A stretch of 64,000 bases of DNA from Pedobacter nanyangensis (GTDB lineage Bacteria; Bacteroidota; Bacteroidia; Sphingobacteriales; Sphingobacteriaceae), in contig NZ_QMHO01000001.1 of assembly GCF_003313505.1 (NCBI RefSeq), positions 248,001 to 312,000 on the forward strand, read 5' to 3'. Position 1 is the stretch's first letter. Each line of letters starts with the position of its first letter. The notes below the pieces were generated by a model. The model was not told the origin of the DNA. It searched no databases and worked only from the letters and a program-made list of their open reading frames with translations. This document shows, in pieces, positions 1 through 8,121 of this stretch. The position numbers were made by a program, and so were the translations under genes.

Positions 1-170
1 TTTTACAATATTGCGCCTCCGAACTTACCTATAAAGAAATTGCTTCACTCATGAACGTTAGCCCCCGCACGGTAGACAACTATCGAGAATCCCTATTTGC
101 TAAGCTCAATTTAAAGTCGAGAACTGGCTTGGTAATTTATGGCATTAAAAACGATTTGATAAAGATCTAA
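1..170 (+). CDS. LuxR-type response regulator, C-terminal end (5' truncated)
   Basis: The window opens inside a reading frame whose first full codon is at base 3 and which stops at 168-170. The 55 visible residues are a LuxR/FixJ-type DNA-binding helix-turn-helix: TYKEIASLMNVSPRTVDNYR is the classic scaffold and recognition helix, followed by the LFAKLNLKSRTGLVIYGIK helix. In Bacteroidota such domains usually end NarL-type response regulators, so a receiver domain probably lies upstream, but it is out of view. Sure of the HTH, unsure of the N-terminal domain. Confidence 0.85.
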   Translation, partial: LQYCASELTYKEIASLMNVSPRTVDNYRESLFAKLNLKSRTGLVIYGIKNDLIKI

Positions 171-234
171 ATTGGTTAATTGTTGAAATCGGTTAATTGA
201 CATTATCAAATTAGCCAATTCGATAATTAGCTAA

Positions 235-1641
235 TTAACTAGGCAAATCAAATGACTGGTGCCTGTCTGGAATTTCTACATTTCTAAATCCCGCCGCAAG
301 AAGTTTTTCCCTAAACACCAGTTGCACCTCATACTCTCCGTGCACCAAAAACAATTTTTTCACTTTGCGGGCGTCCTGAGCGGAAAGGAATTGCAGCAGA
401 TCGTTATAGTCGCCATGGGCGCTCATAGATTGGATGCTTTGCACCTCGGCATGTACCGTAAACCTATCTCCAAAAATACTTACCTCTGTGGCGCCATTTT
501 TCAGCCTGCCGCCCAATGAGTTTGGCTCGCAATAGCCCACCAATAAAATGGTATGTTTCGGATCTCCAATACAATTTTTGATGTGGTGTTTCACTCGCCC
601 AGCCTCGGCCATGCCCGATGCCGAAATAATAATACATGGCTCAGGGTTGGCATTCAGCGCCTTGGAGTCTTCTGCGGTTTCTATATAATGCAGTCGTTCA
701 AAATCAAATGGATTATCATCTATCTTCATGATATCCAATACCTCATCATTATATCCCTCGGCATGGTTCTCAACAATTTGTGTGGCCTTTGCCGATAACG
801 GGCTATCCACGTACACATTCACTTTTGGCAATTGGCCTTCTAAATCCAGATTATTAAGTACGTACAAAATTTCCTGCGTTCTGCCCACGCTAAACGCAGG
901 GATGATCAGTTTGCCCTTCTTTTCCACACAGGTTTTGATCACTATGGCCAGTAGTGCCTGCGCTGTTGGTTGGGCATCTTTATGGAGCTTATCACCATAG
1001 GTTGATTCCAGCAAAATATAATCTGCTTGTGGGAAAGGCTGTGGTGGCCTTAAAAGCAAATCTCCATATTGCCCCACATCACCACTAAAACTTAACTGCG
1101 AGGTATTTCCCTGTTCGGTAATGCGCAAATGCACCGAAGCGCTGCCAATGATATGTCCGGCATCAATAAACTGCAAGGTAGCCCCCTTGGCAATGGGCAC
1201 TTCCTTTTGATAGGGAACAGTTTCAAAAAGCGACATGGCCTTAAGCACGTCCTCCTCTTCGTAAAGTGCTTCTTCCAAGGGCAGCCCTTTTTTGGCCAGT
1301 TTCTTGTTCTTATAGTTCAGGTCTCCCGCTTGTATTTTTGCCGAATCCAGAAGCAGGATTTTGGCCAGTTCCTTCGTTGCCGGGGTTCCGTAAATTTTAC
1401 CTTTAAAGCCCTGCGCCACCAAACGTGGGATAAGGCCACTATGGTCAATATGTGCATGCGACAATACCAAAACATCTATCTCGGCAGCATTAAAACCAAA
1501 GTTTTCATTTAATGATACCGTATCCTGTCCCATTCCCTGAAACATTCCACAGTCTAATAAAATCTTGGTCCCGTTATTTAAACTAAGCAAATGCTTACTG
1601 CCGGTTACATTTCTGGCGGCACCATGAAAGGCTATTTTCAT
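235..1641 (-). CDS. MBL-fold/beta-CASP metallohydrolase (RNA-processing exonuclease family)
   Basis: The 468-residue protein combines a metallo-beta-lactamase fold with a beta-CASP insert, the arrangement of RNA-degrading enzymes related to CPSF73 and archaeal/bacterial RNase J-like proteins. The zinc motif HAHIDHSG lies near residue 65, followed by DAGHIIGSAS, FSGDVG, the beta-CASP stretch IPAFSVGRTQEILY, IISASGMAEAGR and the final Zn-binding MSAHGDY and LVHGE motifs. An upstream TTG at 1662 would add seven residues; I chose the ATG at 1641 because MKIAFHGAARNVTGS is the normal start of the family. Expected cytoplasmic role is RNA turnover or processing; the exact substrate cannot be read from sequence. 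Confidence 0.9.
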   Translation of the reverse strand: MKIAFHGAARNVTGSKHLLSLNNGTKILLDCGMFQGMGQDTVSLNENFGFNAAEIDVLVLSHAHIDHSGLIPRLVAQGFKGKIYGTPATKELAKILLLDSAKIQAGDLNYKNKKLAKKGLPLEEALYEEEDVLKAMSLFETVPYQKEVPIAKGATLQFIDAGHIIGSASVHLRITEQGNTSQLSFSGDVGQYGDLLLRPPQPFPQADYILLESTYGDKLHKDAQPTAQALLAIVIKTCVEKKGKLIIPAFSVGRTQEILYVLNNLDLEGQLPKVNVYVDSPLSAKATQIVENHAEGYNDEVLDIMKIDDNPFDFERLHYIETAEDSKALNANPEPCIIISASGMAEAGRVKHHIKNCIGDPKHTILLVGYCEPNSLGGRLKNGATEVSIFGDRFTVHAEVQSIQSMSAHGDYNDLLQFLSAQDARKVKKLFLVHGEYEVQLVFREKLLAAGFRNVEIPDRHQSFDLPS

Positions 1642-1726
1642 TTTAACAAATTTATGCTTCAATGATAAGAAACCAACTTCATTTTAACAACCAAAGTTAT
1701 TTCCGATAAAAATATCGTCGTAAATT

Positions 1727-1756
1727 TTGATAACTAATTAATTAGTTATATATTGG
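1727..1756 (+). promoter_or_regulatory. blaI-like promoter with embedded 20-bp operator palindrome
   Basis: The sequence shows TTG at 1727-1729 and TATATTGG at 1749-1756, close to the Bacteroidota -33/-7 promoter pattern, with 19 nt between the TTG and the TA. The spacer is filled by a perfect 20-bp palindrome, ATAACTAATTAATTAGTTAT, at 1730-1749. BlaI/MecI repressors bind dyads and autoregulate, so a repressor dimer on this site would block RNA polymerase directly. That this is the operator of the downstream blaI-like gene is inference. Confidence 0.6.
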
Positions 1757-1810
1757 TGTTGGAATATTTCTTAAGCTTGCGCTTTAAAGAACACTATTTA
1801 AATAGATGAT

Positions 1811-2188
1811 ATGGAAATTAAAGATTTAACCAGGGCAGAGGAACAAATTATGCAGGTAATGTGGCAGCTTGACAGCGCTTTTGTTAAAGAGGTCATTGAC
1901 CATCTGCCTGAGCCTAAGCCTGCCTACAACACGGTATCAACCATTATCCGAATTTTAGAGGTAAAGGGGTTTATAGGCCATGAGGCCTTTGGCAAGTCGC
2001 ACAAGTACCACCCTTTAATTTCAAAGGACGAGTATAAAAGACACGCCACCGAAAAACTACTGGGCAGCTATTTCGAAAATTCTGTAGAAAGCATGTTCTC
2101 CTTTTTTGTAAAGGAAGAAAAACTTGACCTGAGCGATGTGGATGAGATCTTGAAAATGATTGATAAATTTAAAAACAAACCAAAATGA
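1811..2188 (+). CDS. BlaI/MecI/CopY family transcriptional repressor
   Basis: The 125-residue protein has the winged-helix N-terminus of BlaI/MecI repressors (LTRAEEQIMQVMWQL, then PAYNTVSTIIRILEVKGFI) and a C-terminal dimerisation helix region. Members repress a divergent or downstream operon and are inactivated by proteolysis after a membrane M56 sensor peptidase is triggered. Its stop codon overlaps the ATG of the M56 gene (ATGA at 2185-2188), which indicates translational coupling. A 20-bp palindrome overlaps its promoter. In Bacteroidota this pair is usually not tied to a beta-lactamase; the inducing signal is unknown. Confidence 0.93.
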   Translation: MEIKDLTRAEEQIMQVMWQLDSAFVKEVIDHLPEPKPAYNTVSTIIRILEVKGFIGHEAFGKSHKYHPLISKDEYKRHATEKLLGSYFENSVESMFSFFVKEEKLDLSDVDEILKMIDKFKNKPK

Positions 2189-2979
2189 GCTGGTCACATT
2201 ATTTATTGCAGGTAAATATCTATTTGGTTGTATTTTATGCCTTTTACAGATTATTACTTACTAAGGAAACCTATTTTGTACTAAATAGAGCTTATTTAAT
2301 TTGTTCGGGTGTTTTCTCGTTAGCTATTCCGTTTATACAGCTAGATTGGTTTAGCAAACAGGAAATCAGCCAACAGATTTATGTACAGGTTGAGCAGTTT
2401 AACCAGCTTATTACGCAAGGGGCTGTAGTGGCAGAGGCTAAACGCTTTAACTGGGGGAGCTTAATTGTAGCAATTTACCTATTGGGCATACTATTCTTTT
2501 TGGGCCGTTTTGTTGTTCAGTTGGTTGGTGTAAAAAAAATGTTCAACGACGCTAGAAACGGATTGGCATTTTCCTTTTGGAACAAAAAAATAGTAGCCAA
2601 CAATCTGCCGGGCCTTGAAACGGTAAACCATCATGAAGACATCCACGTTAAACAGCTGCACACTTTCGATGTATTGTTTTTTGAGCTGCTGGGCATTCTC
2701 ACCTGGTTTAATCCTGTCATCTACCTGTACAAAGCCACTGTTAAAAATATCCACGAATATTTGGCCGACGAAGCAGCCGCTAAATTCCAGGGCAACAAAG
2801 AAGCCTACTCCATGTTATTGCTTAACCAGGCTTTTGGCGTAAATGTAAATACCTTAACCAATGGCTTTCTCAGGAAATCGATGATTAAGAAACGGATCTT
2901 TATGCTCTACAAAGAAAGGTCAAGAAAAACAGCCATTGTCAAATATGGCATTTTCGTTCCGCTATTTGCCTTAGCCTAA
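2185..2979 (+). CDS. M56 (BlaR1/MecR1-like) membrane metallopeptidase, truncated by in-frame TAA
   Basis: This 264-residue ORF holds the membrane part of a BlaR1-like sensor: hydrophobic segments near residues 5-22, 33-48 and 95-115, then the zinc-peptidase motif HEDIHVKQLH near residue 150 and EYLADEAA near 190 with the third zinc ligand region. It ends abruptly at a TAA (2977-2979) inside a hydrophobic segment (PLFALA). The same frame stays open after the stop and reads into TonB domains up to 4152, so this is the N-terminal half of a protein that would be 655 residues. It may still make a membrane peptidase without its periplasmic domain, or be a disabled gene. Coupled to the upstream repressor by a 4-nt overlap. 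Confidence 0.85.
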   Translation: MSWSHYLLQVNIYLVVFYAFYRLLLTKETYFVLNRAYLICSGVFSLAIPFIQLDWFSKQEISQQIYVQVEQFNQLITQGAVVAEAKRFNWGSLIVAIYLLGILFFLGRFVVQLVGVKKMFNDARNGLAFSFWNKKIVANNLPGLETVNHHEDIHVKQLHTFDVLFFELLGILTWFNPVIYLYKATVKNIHEYLADEAAAKFQGNKEAYSMLLLNQAFGVNVNTLTNGFLRKSMIKKRIFMLYKERSRKTAIVKYGIFVPLFALA

Positions 2980-4152
2980 TTACTTTCATCTTCAACCATC
3001 AGAAAAAACGAACAACTTTTAGCCGCTGCAGAGCAGGTACAGCTTGAAGAAGCAAAGGCAGCCGTAGCTGAAGTGCTAAATTTAACGCCAGAAAGGTCTG
3101 TGGAGGTTGTACTTGCCGAGCCTACGGTAAGATTCCCAATTCCAAAGGGCAGTAAAGAGGTTGAGGGGATCAACTCCTTTTATAAATATCTGGGCAATAC
3201 AGTGAAATACCCCCCTTTAGCTGCCGAAAATAAAGTTCAGGGGAACCTAATAGTTACCTTTAAGGTCATCAACAGAAAAACCACAGACATTAAAATAGAA
3301 GCCAAATTAGGGGCAGGCTGTGATGAGGAAATCGTTAAAAGGATAAGCGCCTACAAAGACGGAGCGCTAAAAGACGGAAGCTACAGCCTAAAAGTAGCTT
3401 TTATACTCCAAGGTTCCTCAGCACCATTTCTAAATGAAACTGTTAAAAATAAGCCCAACTTTATCAGCTTAAACACCATTTCCATTGTAGGCTATCCTTT
3501 TGAACCGGATGAGGTGCACAGTTTCGTAAGCATGGAAAACCCGCCAAACTTCCCTGGAGGCATTAGCGATTTTTTCAAGTTTTTAGCAGACAATATTAAA
3601 TATCCAGAGGAAGCTGCCAAGCAAGACATTCAGGGAAATGTTTTTGTATCCTTTGTTGTTGAAAAAGATGGCTCAATAAATGATATCAAGATAGACAGGC
3701 CATTGGGCTATGGCACCGATGAAGAAGCAATAAGGGTTTTGAAACTTAGCCCCAAATGGAATCCGGGAACCCAGAACGGGAAAGCGGTAAGGGTAAAATA
3801 TAGCCTCCCTATCAAATTTAGTTTAGGCAAAAGGCAAACCGGCACCATAAAGAACTTTAAAGTACAGTCCAGAGACGGTGTAGTACAACTTAGCGGAGAT
3901 CAACTGAGCTTAAGGGGCGCTGATTTTGATGACGGGAAACTACCGCTTTATATTTTAGATGGAGAGGTTGTGGAAAACGGCCAGATTACTGGCATAGACA
4001 CCAAAACCATTGAAACCATCAACATCCTGAAAGATGAAAACGCCACGATCCTTTATGGTGAAAAAGGGAAAAATGGGGTGATATTGATTACCACAAAAAA
4101 TGCGGAGAAGGCGGTAATTGGCAGGCCTAGCAAAAAAACAAACCAAAAATAA
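2980..4152 (+). pseudogene. C-terminal half of the interrupted M56 gene: TonB-C domains plus receptor-plug-like segment
   Basis: This frame is continuous with the M56 ORF and has no further stop. The only nearby start codon is a GTG at 3073, so independent translation is doubtful. It encodes a first TonB-C-like domain (around 3160-3410), a second, better conserved one (FPGGISDFFKFL, GNVFVSFVVEKDGS, GTDEEAIRVL at about 3550-3830) and a segment like a TonB-receptor plug (LYILDGEVV, IETINILKDENATILYGEKG). M56 proteins with periplasmic TonB domains are common in Bacteroidota. The frame is well kept after the stop, so the mutation is recent, tolerated by read-through, or a sequencing error. Confidence 0.7.
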
Positions 4153-4155
4153 AAA

Positions 4156-4560
4156 ATGAAGAAAATTACGCTTGTCGTATTAGCGGCATTATTAGGGTAT
4201 GGGCTCAGCCCAGCGCAAACCAACAAAAGCCAGGGAGATCAACTTTATTCGTTTGTGGCCTTAAAAAATCCTCCACAGTTCCCTGGCGGCCTTACTAAAT
4301 TCTATGAATTTCTTGCCAAAAACCTCAAATATCCGGAGGCTGCTAAGGCCAAAAGTATCCGTGGAAATGTATTCGCTTCCTTTATCATCGAAAAAGACGG
4401 ATCACTTTCCAGCATCAAAATACTGCGGGGCCTGGGCTCAGGGACAGACGAAGAGGCTATAAGAGTGCTAAAAACTAGCCCAAAATGGAAGCCGGGCTCA
4501 TTAGATGGCAAACCTGTTAGAGCACAATATAGTGTTCCCATAAAATTCTTTTATAAATAA
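4156..4560 (+). CDS. Secreted TonB C-terminal domain protein
   Basis: A 134-residue protein with an N-terminal signal peptide (MKKITLVVLAALLGYGLSPA, cleavage probably just after PAQ) followed by one TonB-C domain: FPGGLTKFYEFL, KYPEAAKAKSIRGNVFASF, GTDEEAIRVLKTSPKWKPG. It starts 3 nt after the preceding frame and closely resembles that gene's second TonB domain, so it looks like a tandem duplicate of the domain now freed from the membrane anchor. Without a transmembrane helix or proline-rich linker it cannot act as a classical energy transducer; a periplasmic binding or sensing role is more likely. It may partly replace the domain lost from the interrupted gene. Confidence 0.85.
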   Translation: MKKITLVVLAALLGYGLSPAQTNKSQGDQLYSFVALKNPPQFPGGLTKFYEFLAKNLKYPEAAKAKSIRGNVFASFIIEKDGSLSSIKILRGLGSGTDEEAIRVLKTSPKWKPGSLDGKPVRAQYSVPIKFFYK

Positions 4561-4573
4561 CTCATAAAAACGC

Positions 4574-4607
4574 AAAAGCCCTCCCGACAAAAAGTCGGGG
4601 GGGCTTT
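4574..4607. terminator. Hairpin terminator between convergent genes
   Basis: A GC-rich stem, AAAGCCCTCCCGAC pairing with GTCGGGGGGGCTTT around an AAAAA loop, lies 14 nt after the TonB gene. It is flanked by A-rich sequence on the left and AT-rich sequence on the right, so it could stop transcription from both the + operon and the convergent typA gene. Confidence 0.8.
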
Positions 4608-4689
4608 ACAATTTCTCCTCTGTCTCGGACAACTAAAGTTAATAAATTAATTTCAATTTTCCGAATTTACTATGCTAGCATACAATCAA

Positions 4690-6498
4690 TTACGATTGAA
4701 AAATCTTGCCTTTCACCTTACGCTCGTTCTCTGTTAAAAAGATCTTACGTAAACGCATACTTGCAGGAGTAACCTCAATATATTCGTCAGCTTGGATGTA
4801 CTCCATTGCTTCTTCCAATGAGAATTTAATGGCTGGTGCAATACGAACGTTATCATCAGAACCTGAGGCACGCATATTGGTTAAAGCTTTACCTTTAACA
4901 GCGTTGATCACTAAATCGTTATCACGAATGTGTTCGCCCAAAATCTGTCCTTCGTAAACATCAACCCCCGGATCTACAAAGAAACGACCGCGGTCTTGCA
5001 ATTTATCAATAGAATATGCCGTAGTTTGACCTTTATCCATAGAAATCAAAACACCGTTCATACGGCCAGGAATTGTACCTTTCCACGGCTCATAAGCTTT
5101 AAAACGGTGTGCCATAATCGCTTCGCCGGCGGTAGCGGTTAATACGTTGTTACGCAAACCAATAATACCACGTGAAGGAATTTCGAACTCCAAGTGCTGC
5201 AAATCGCCTTTTGGCTCCATAATCAATAACTCACCTTTACGTTGTGTTACCAACTCAATTACTTTACCAGAAACCTCTGCCGGAACGTCAACAATTAAAG
5301 TTTCTACTGGCTCACATTTCTGTCCGTCAATTTCTTTAACGATTACCTGTGGCTGGCCTACCTGCAACTCATAACCTTCACGGCGCATCGTTTCAATTAA
5401 AACCGACAAGTGAAGGATACCTCTACCATATACCAACCAAGCATCAGGAGATTCAGTCTCAACCACTTTAAGGGCCAAGTTTTTCTCCATCTCTTTCGAT
5501 AAACGGTCTTTAATACGTTGTGAGGTTACCAATTTACCTTCTTTACCAAAAAACGGAGAGTTGTTAATGGTAAACAACATGTTCATGGTTGGTTCGTCAA
5601 TTTTAATTACCGGTAGTTGTTCTGGCGCTTCAAAATCAGCAATAGTATCTCCAATATCAAAACCATCAATACCCACCACCGCACAAATATCGCCAGATCT
5701 AACTTCGGTAGTTTTAACTTTACCTAAACCTTCAAAAGTATATAATTCTTTTACCCTAGATTTAACCAATTTGCCGTCACGTTTAATCAAAGTAACAGGT
5801 TGGTTTTCTTTAATGGTTCCTCTGTGTACACGGCCAATAGCAATACGGCCCACAAAAGAAGAATAATCTAAAGAGGTAATCTGCATTTGCAAAGTACCTT
5901 CATTTACCGGCGCAGCTGGAATGTGTTCCACAATCGCATCCAATAAAGGGAAAAAGTTATCCGTTGGTTGTTTGTAATCAGTACTCATCCAACCATTTTT
6001 AGACGAACCGTAAATTACCGGGAAATCCAACTGTTCTTCCGTAGCCTCCAAGTTAAAGAACAACTCAAAAATTTGCTCATAAACTTCTTCAGGGCGACAG
6101 TTTTCTTTATCAACTTTGTTTACCACTACAATTGGCTTTAAGCCCAAAGCCAAAGCTTTTTGAGTTACAAAACGAGTTTGAGGCATTGCTCCCTCAAAAG
6201 CATCGCAAAGCAAAAGCACGCCATCAGCCATTTTCAATACACGCTCTACCTCGCCACCAAAATCGGCGTGACCAGGGGTATCAATAATATTAATTTTAAC
6301 GTCCTTATATTTAACCGAAACGTTTTTAGACACGATGGTAATGCCTCGTTCACGCTCCAAATCGTTGTTGTCCAAGATCAAATCTCCAGTTTCCTCGTTG
6401 TCGCGAAAAATAGAGCAGGCATGTAAAATTTTGTCTACCGTGGTGGTTTTACCGTGGTCTACGTGGGCTATAATAGCTATGTTTCTAATATTTTGCAT
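4690..6498 (-). CDS. typA: Translational GTPase TypA/BipA
   Basis: The 602-residue protein is a full-length TypA/BipA, a ribosome-binding translational GTPase involved in 50S assembly and stress growth. GTPase motifs are clear: AHVDHGKTTTVDKIL (P-loop, residues 10-24), RGIT of switch I, DTPGHADFGGEV (G3) and NKVDKENCRP (G4). The beta-barrel domain and EF-G-like domain (GRGILHLSVLIETMRREGYE) follow, then the TypA-specific C-terminal domain with RIAPAIKFSLEEAMEYI. Single gene with its own promoter; it converges on the TonB operon. Confidence 0.98.
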   Translation of the reverse strand: MQNIRNIAIIAHVDHGKTTTVDKILHACSIFRDNEETGDLILDNNDLERERGITIVSKNVSVKYKDVKINIIDTPGHADFGGEVERVLKMADGVLLLCDAFEGAMPQTRFVTQKALALGLKPIVVVNKVDKENCRPEEVYEQIFELFFNLEATEEQLDFPVIYGSSKNGWMSTDYKQPTDNFFPLLDAIVEHIPAAPVNEGTLQMQITSLDYSSFVGRIAIGRVHRGTIKENQPVTLIKRDGKLVKSRVKELYTFEGLGKVKTTEVRSGDICAVVGIDGFDIGDTIADFEAPEQLPVIKIDEPTMNMLFTINNSPFFGKEGKLVTSQRIKDRLSKEMEKNLALKVVETESPDAWLVYGRGILHLSVLIETMRREGYELQVGQPQVIVKEIDGQKCEPVETLIVDVPAEVSGKVIELVTQRKGELLIMEPKGDLQHLEFEIPSRGIIGLRNNVLTATAGEAIMAHRFKAYEPWKGTIPGRMNGVLISMDKGQTTAYSIDKLQDRGRFFVDPGVDVYEGQILGEHIRDNDLVINAVKGKALTNMRASGSDDNVRIAPAIKFSLEEAMEYIQADEYIEVTPASMRLRKIFLTENERKVKGKIFQS

Positions 6499-6522
6499 CT
6501 TATGCGATAGTATTTAAGGGCG

Positions 6523-6530
6523 CAAAGGTA
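6523..6530 (-). promoter_or_regulatory. -7 box of the typA promoter
   Basis: On the minus strand the octamer TACCTTTG matches the Bacteroidota -7 consensus TAnnTTTG exactly and lies 25 nt before the typA ATG. The -33 element is less clear; a TTTG lies about 25 nt further upstream. Confidence 0.55.
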
Positions 6531-6753
6531 GCGAAAAAAGCCGAAAAACGAAACACAAACGCTAAGCAAAATATGTTAAGTTTTTGTAAATCAATTGCAT
6601 TGCCAATTCGCCACTGTAGCCCCGCTTTACCTTTCAATCGGGTTTAGGACGCAAGGCAAGGGTGATTACTTAATTTCCCTAGGCTAAGCCTTTAGCAATG
6701 CTGTACCTTAAACGTCATCTAAATGCTTACCGACGAACACTCGAGAGGGGGCC

Positions 6754-7203
6754 CTACTGATGCTGTAGCCATTCCTCATAACTAATCACCCCCAACTCAG
6801 GCTTTCCTTCCCCCTCCAGCATGGCAATAAACTCCAGTTCGTGCCCATCGGGATCCTTAAAATAAATAGCTACAGCTGGCATCCAGGCAAAAACCATGGG
6901 TTTCTCCTTTCCATCTTTCAGAAAATTATAAGGCTGCAGGTTTCTTTCTTTCAAAAAGCCAATAGATTTGTTCAATACCTCGTCAACGTCGCAGCGAAAC
7001 GCAAAATGACGGATATCGATTTCACTCTTCGGTTTTTCCCATAAACCAAGCATAGCGCCTTTAGGCTCGCCTATCCAAAAAAAGGCAACCCTACGCTCAT
7101 CGTTATAACCACACGCAATAAGCCCCAATACATTTTTATAAAAATTTACAGACCTCTCCAAATCCTCTACGAAAAGGTGTGTTTCAAATAATCCTTTAAT
7201 CAT
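6754..7203 (-). CDS. VOC (glyoxalase/dioxygenase superfamily) protein
   Basis: The 149-residue protein has the paired beta-alpha-beta-beta-beta modules of the vicinal oxygen chelate fold: GLFETHLFVEDLERSVNFYKN at the start and AIYFKDPDGHELEFIAMLEG near the end, where the final Glu is a usual metal ligand. Such proteins range from glyoxalase I to fosfomycin-resistance enzymes and ring-cleaving dioxygenases; the sequence does not decide between them. It stands alone between typA and the fasciclin gene. Confidence 0.85.
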   Translation of the reverse strand: MIKGLFETHLFVEDLERSVNFYKNVLGLIACGYNDERRVAFFWIGEPKGAMLGLWEKPKSEIDIRHFAFRCDVDEVLNKSIGFLKERNLQPYNFLKDGKEKPMVFAWMPAVAIYFKDPDGHELEFIAMLEGEGKPELGVISYEEWLQHQ

Positions 7204-7436
7204 GTGGTGAAGTTACGCTTAGCAAAACGTGAAAGAAAATCACTTATCTCAATCCAATCATCAAGAATATCTATCAAGCTTGGGATAAAAAAAGAAACGG
7301 GGACTCGGCATACCACCTTGTCCCCGCCATCTAAATTAACGCTCTCAGTAATATAAACTCTCTTAACAAGGCTTTATTGTATGGAGGATAAAAATATTTT
7401 ATATTTTTTTTAAGGGGCAACAAACCAACAAAAAAA
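7204..7436. other. Intergenic stretch with an orphan hairpin
   Basis: No protein-coding frame is visible here. The one structured element is a terminator-like hairpin at 7287-7326, described separately. The rest is AT-rich, including a long T-rich run near 7395-7410. Confidence 0.5.
7287..7326 (-). terminator. Terminator-like hairpin with no gene in front of it
   Basis: Read on the minus strand, CGGGGAC (7326-7320) pairs perfectly with GTCCCCG (7304-7298) and is followed by TTTCTTTTTTT. This has the form of an intrinsic terminator, but the nearest upstream gene on that strand already has its own terminator at 7428-7456. It could be a back-up or end a small RNA of under about 110 nt. Confidence 0.45.
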
Positions 7437-7456
7437 GCCCTGCACGTGCAGGGCCT
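7428..7456 (-). terminator. Intrinsic terminator of the fasciclin gene
   Basis: A perfect stem, GCCCTGCA/TGCAGGGC at 7437-7454, followed on the minus strand by a run of seven T, 26 nt after the fasciclin stop codon. Confidence 0.85.
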
Positions 7457-7479
7457 CATTTATTAATCAAAAATGAAAA

Positions 7480-8052
7480 CTAAGGCATTAAAACGGTGTC
7501 AATTACATGGATAACGCCATTCGATTGGTTCACATCAGCAATGGTAACTTTTGCGTCATTACCTTTAGCATCTCTCACATACAGATCTTTTCCTTTGGTC
7601 CAGAAAGTCAGTTTCTCTCCTTGAACAGTAGTCATCACGGCTTTACCGCCACCTTTAGTTACTGCAGCCCAAATAGATTTAGCACTATGGTTGCCCGCTA
7701 ACACATGGTAGGTTAAAATTTTAGTAAGCATTGCTTTGTTCTCTGGTTTCACCAAGGTTTCTACGGTACCTTTAGGCAATTTATCGAAAGCCGCATTAGT
7801 AGGGGCAAAAACGGTAAATGGGCCTTTTGATGATAAAGTTTCTACTAAACCCGCTGCTTTAACCGCTGCCACCAAAGTAGTGTGGTCCTTTGAGTTTACG
7901 GCATTTTCTACAATATTTTTTGATGGATACATGGGCGCTCCACCTACCATTACTGTTTTTTCTTTTTTTGAACTTTGCGCCATGGTAGCATTTGAAAAGG
8001 TGAAGCTTAATGCGCATACACTTAAGGCCAATAGATTTGTTAACTTTTTCAT
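7480..8052 (-). CDS. Secreted fasciclin (FAS1) domain protein
   Basis: The 190-residue protein has a signal peptide (about residues 1-25, ending TMAQ) and one FAS1 domain. The hallmarks are FTVFAPTNAAFDKLP, LTKILTYHVLAGNHSAKSI and the C-terminal SNGVIHVIDTVLMP. FAS1 proteins act outside the membrane in adhesion or surface maintenance. In mycobacteria the FAS1 proteins MPT70/MPT83 are controlled by the sigma factor SigK and its anti-sigma RskA; here an ECF sigma gene with an RskA-like partner lies 0.7 kb away, so the same regulatory link is plausible but inferred. Confidence 0.93.
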   Translation of the reverse strand: MKKLTNLLALSVCALSFTFSNATMAQSSKKEKTVMVGGAPMYPSKNIVENAVNSKDHTTLVAAVKAAGLVETLSSKGPFTVFAPTNAAFDKLPKGTVETLVKPENKAMLTKILTYHVLAGNHSAKSIWAAVTKGGGKAVMTTVQGEKLTFWTKGKDLYVRDAKGNDAKVTIADVNQSNGVIHVIDTVLMP

Positions 8053-8121
8053 GATGTTTAAATTTTATTTAATGATTTATGTCTTTGCCTACACTTACGA
8101 GATTGTGCAAGCCCTCGGTTT

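Noticed and set aside
2977..2981. Frameshift as the cause of the split M56-TonB gene
   Set aside because: The upstream and downstream frames are the same (both start at positions equal to 1 modulo 3), so a base substitution to a stop codon explains it without an indel.
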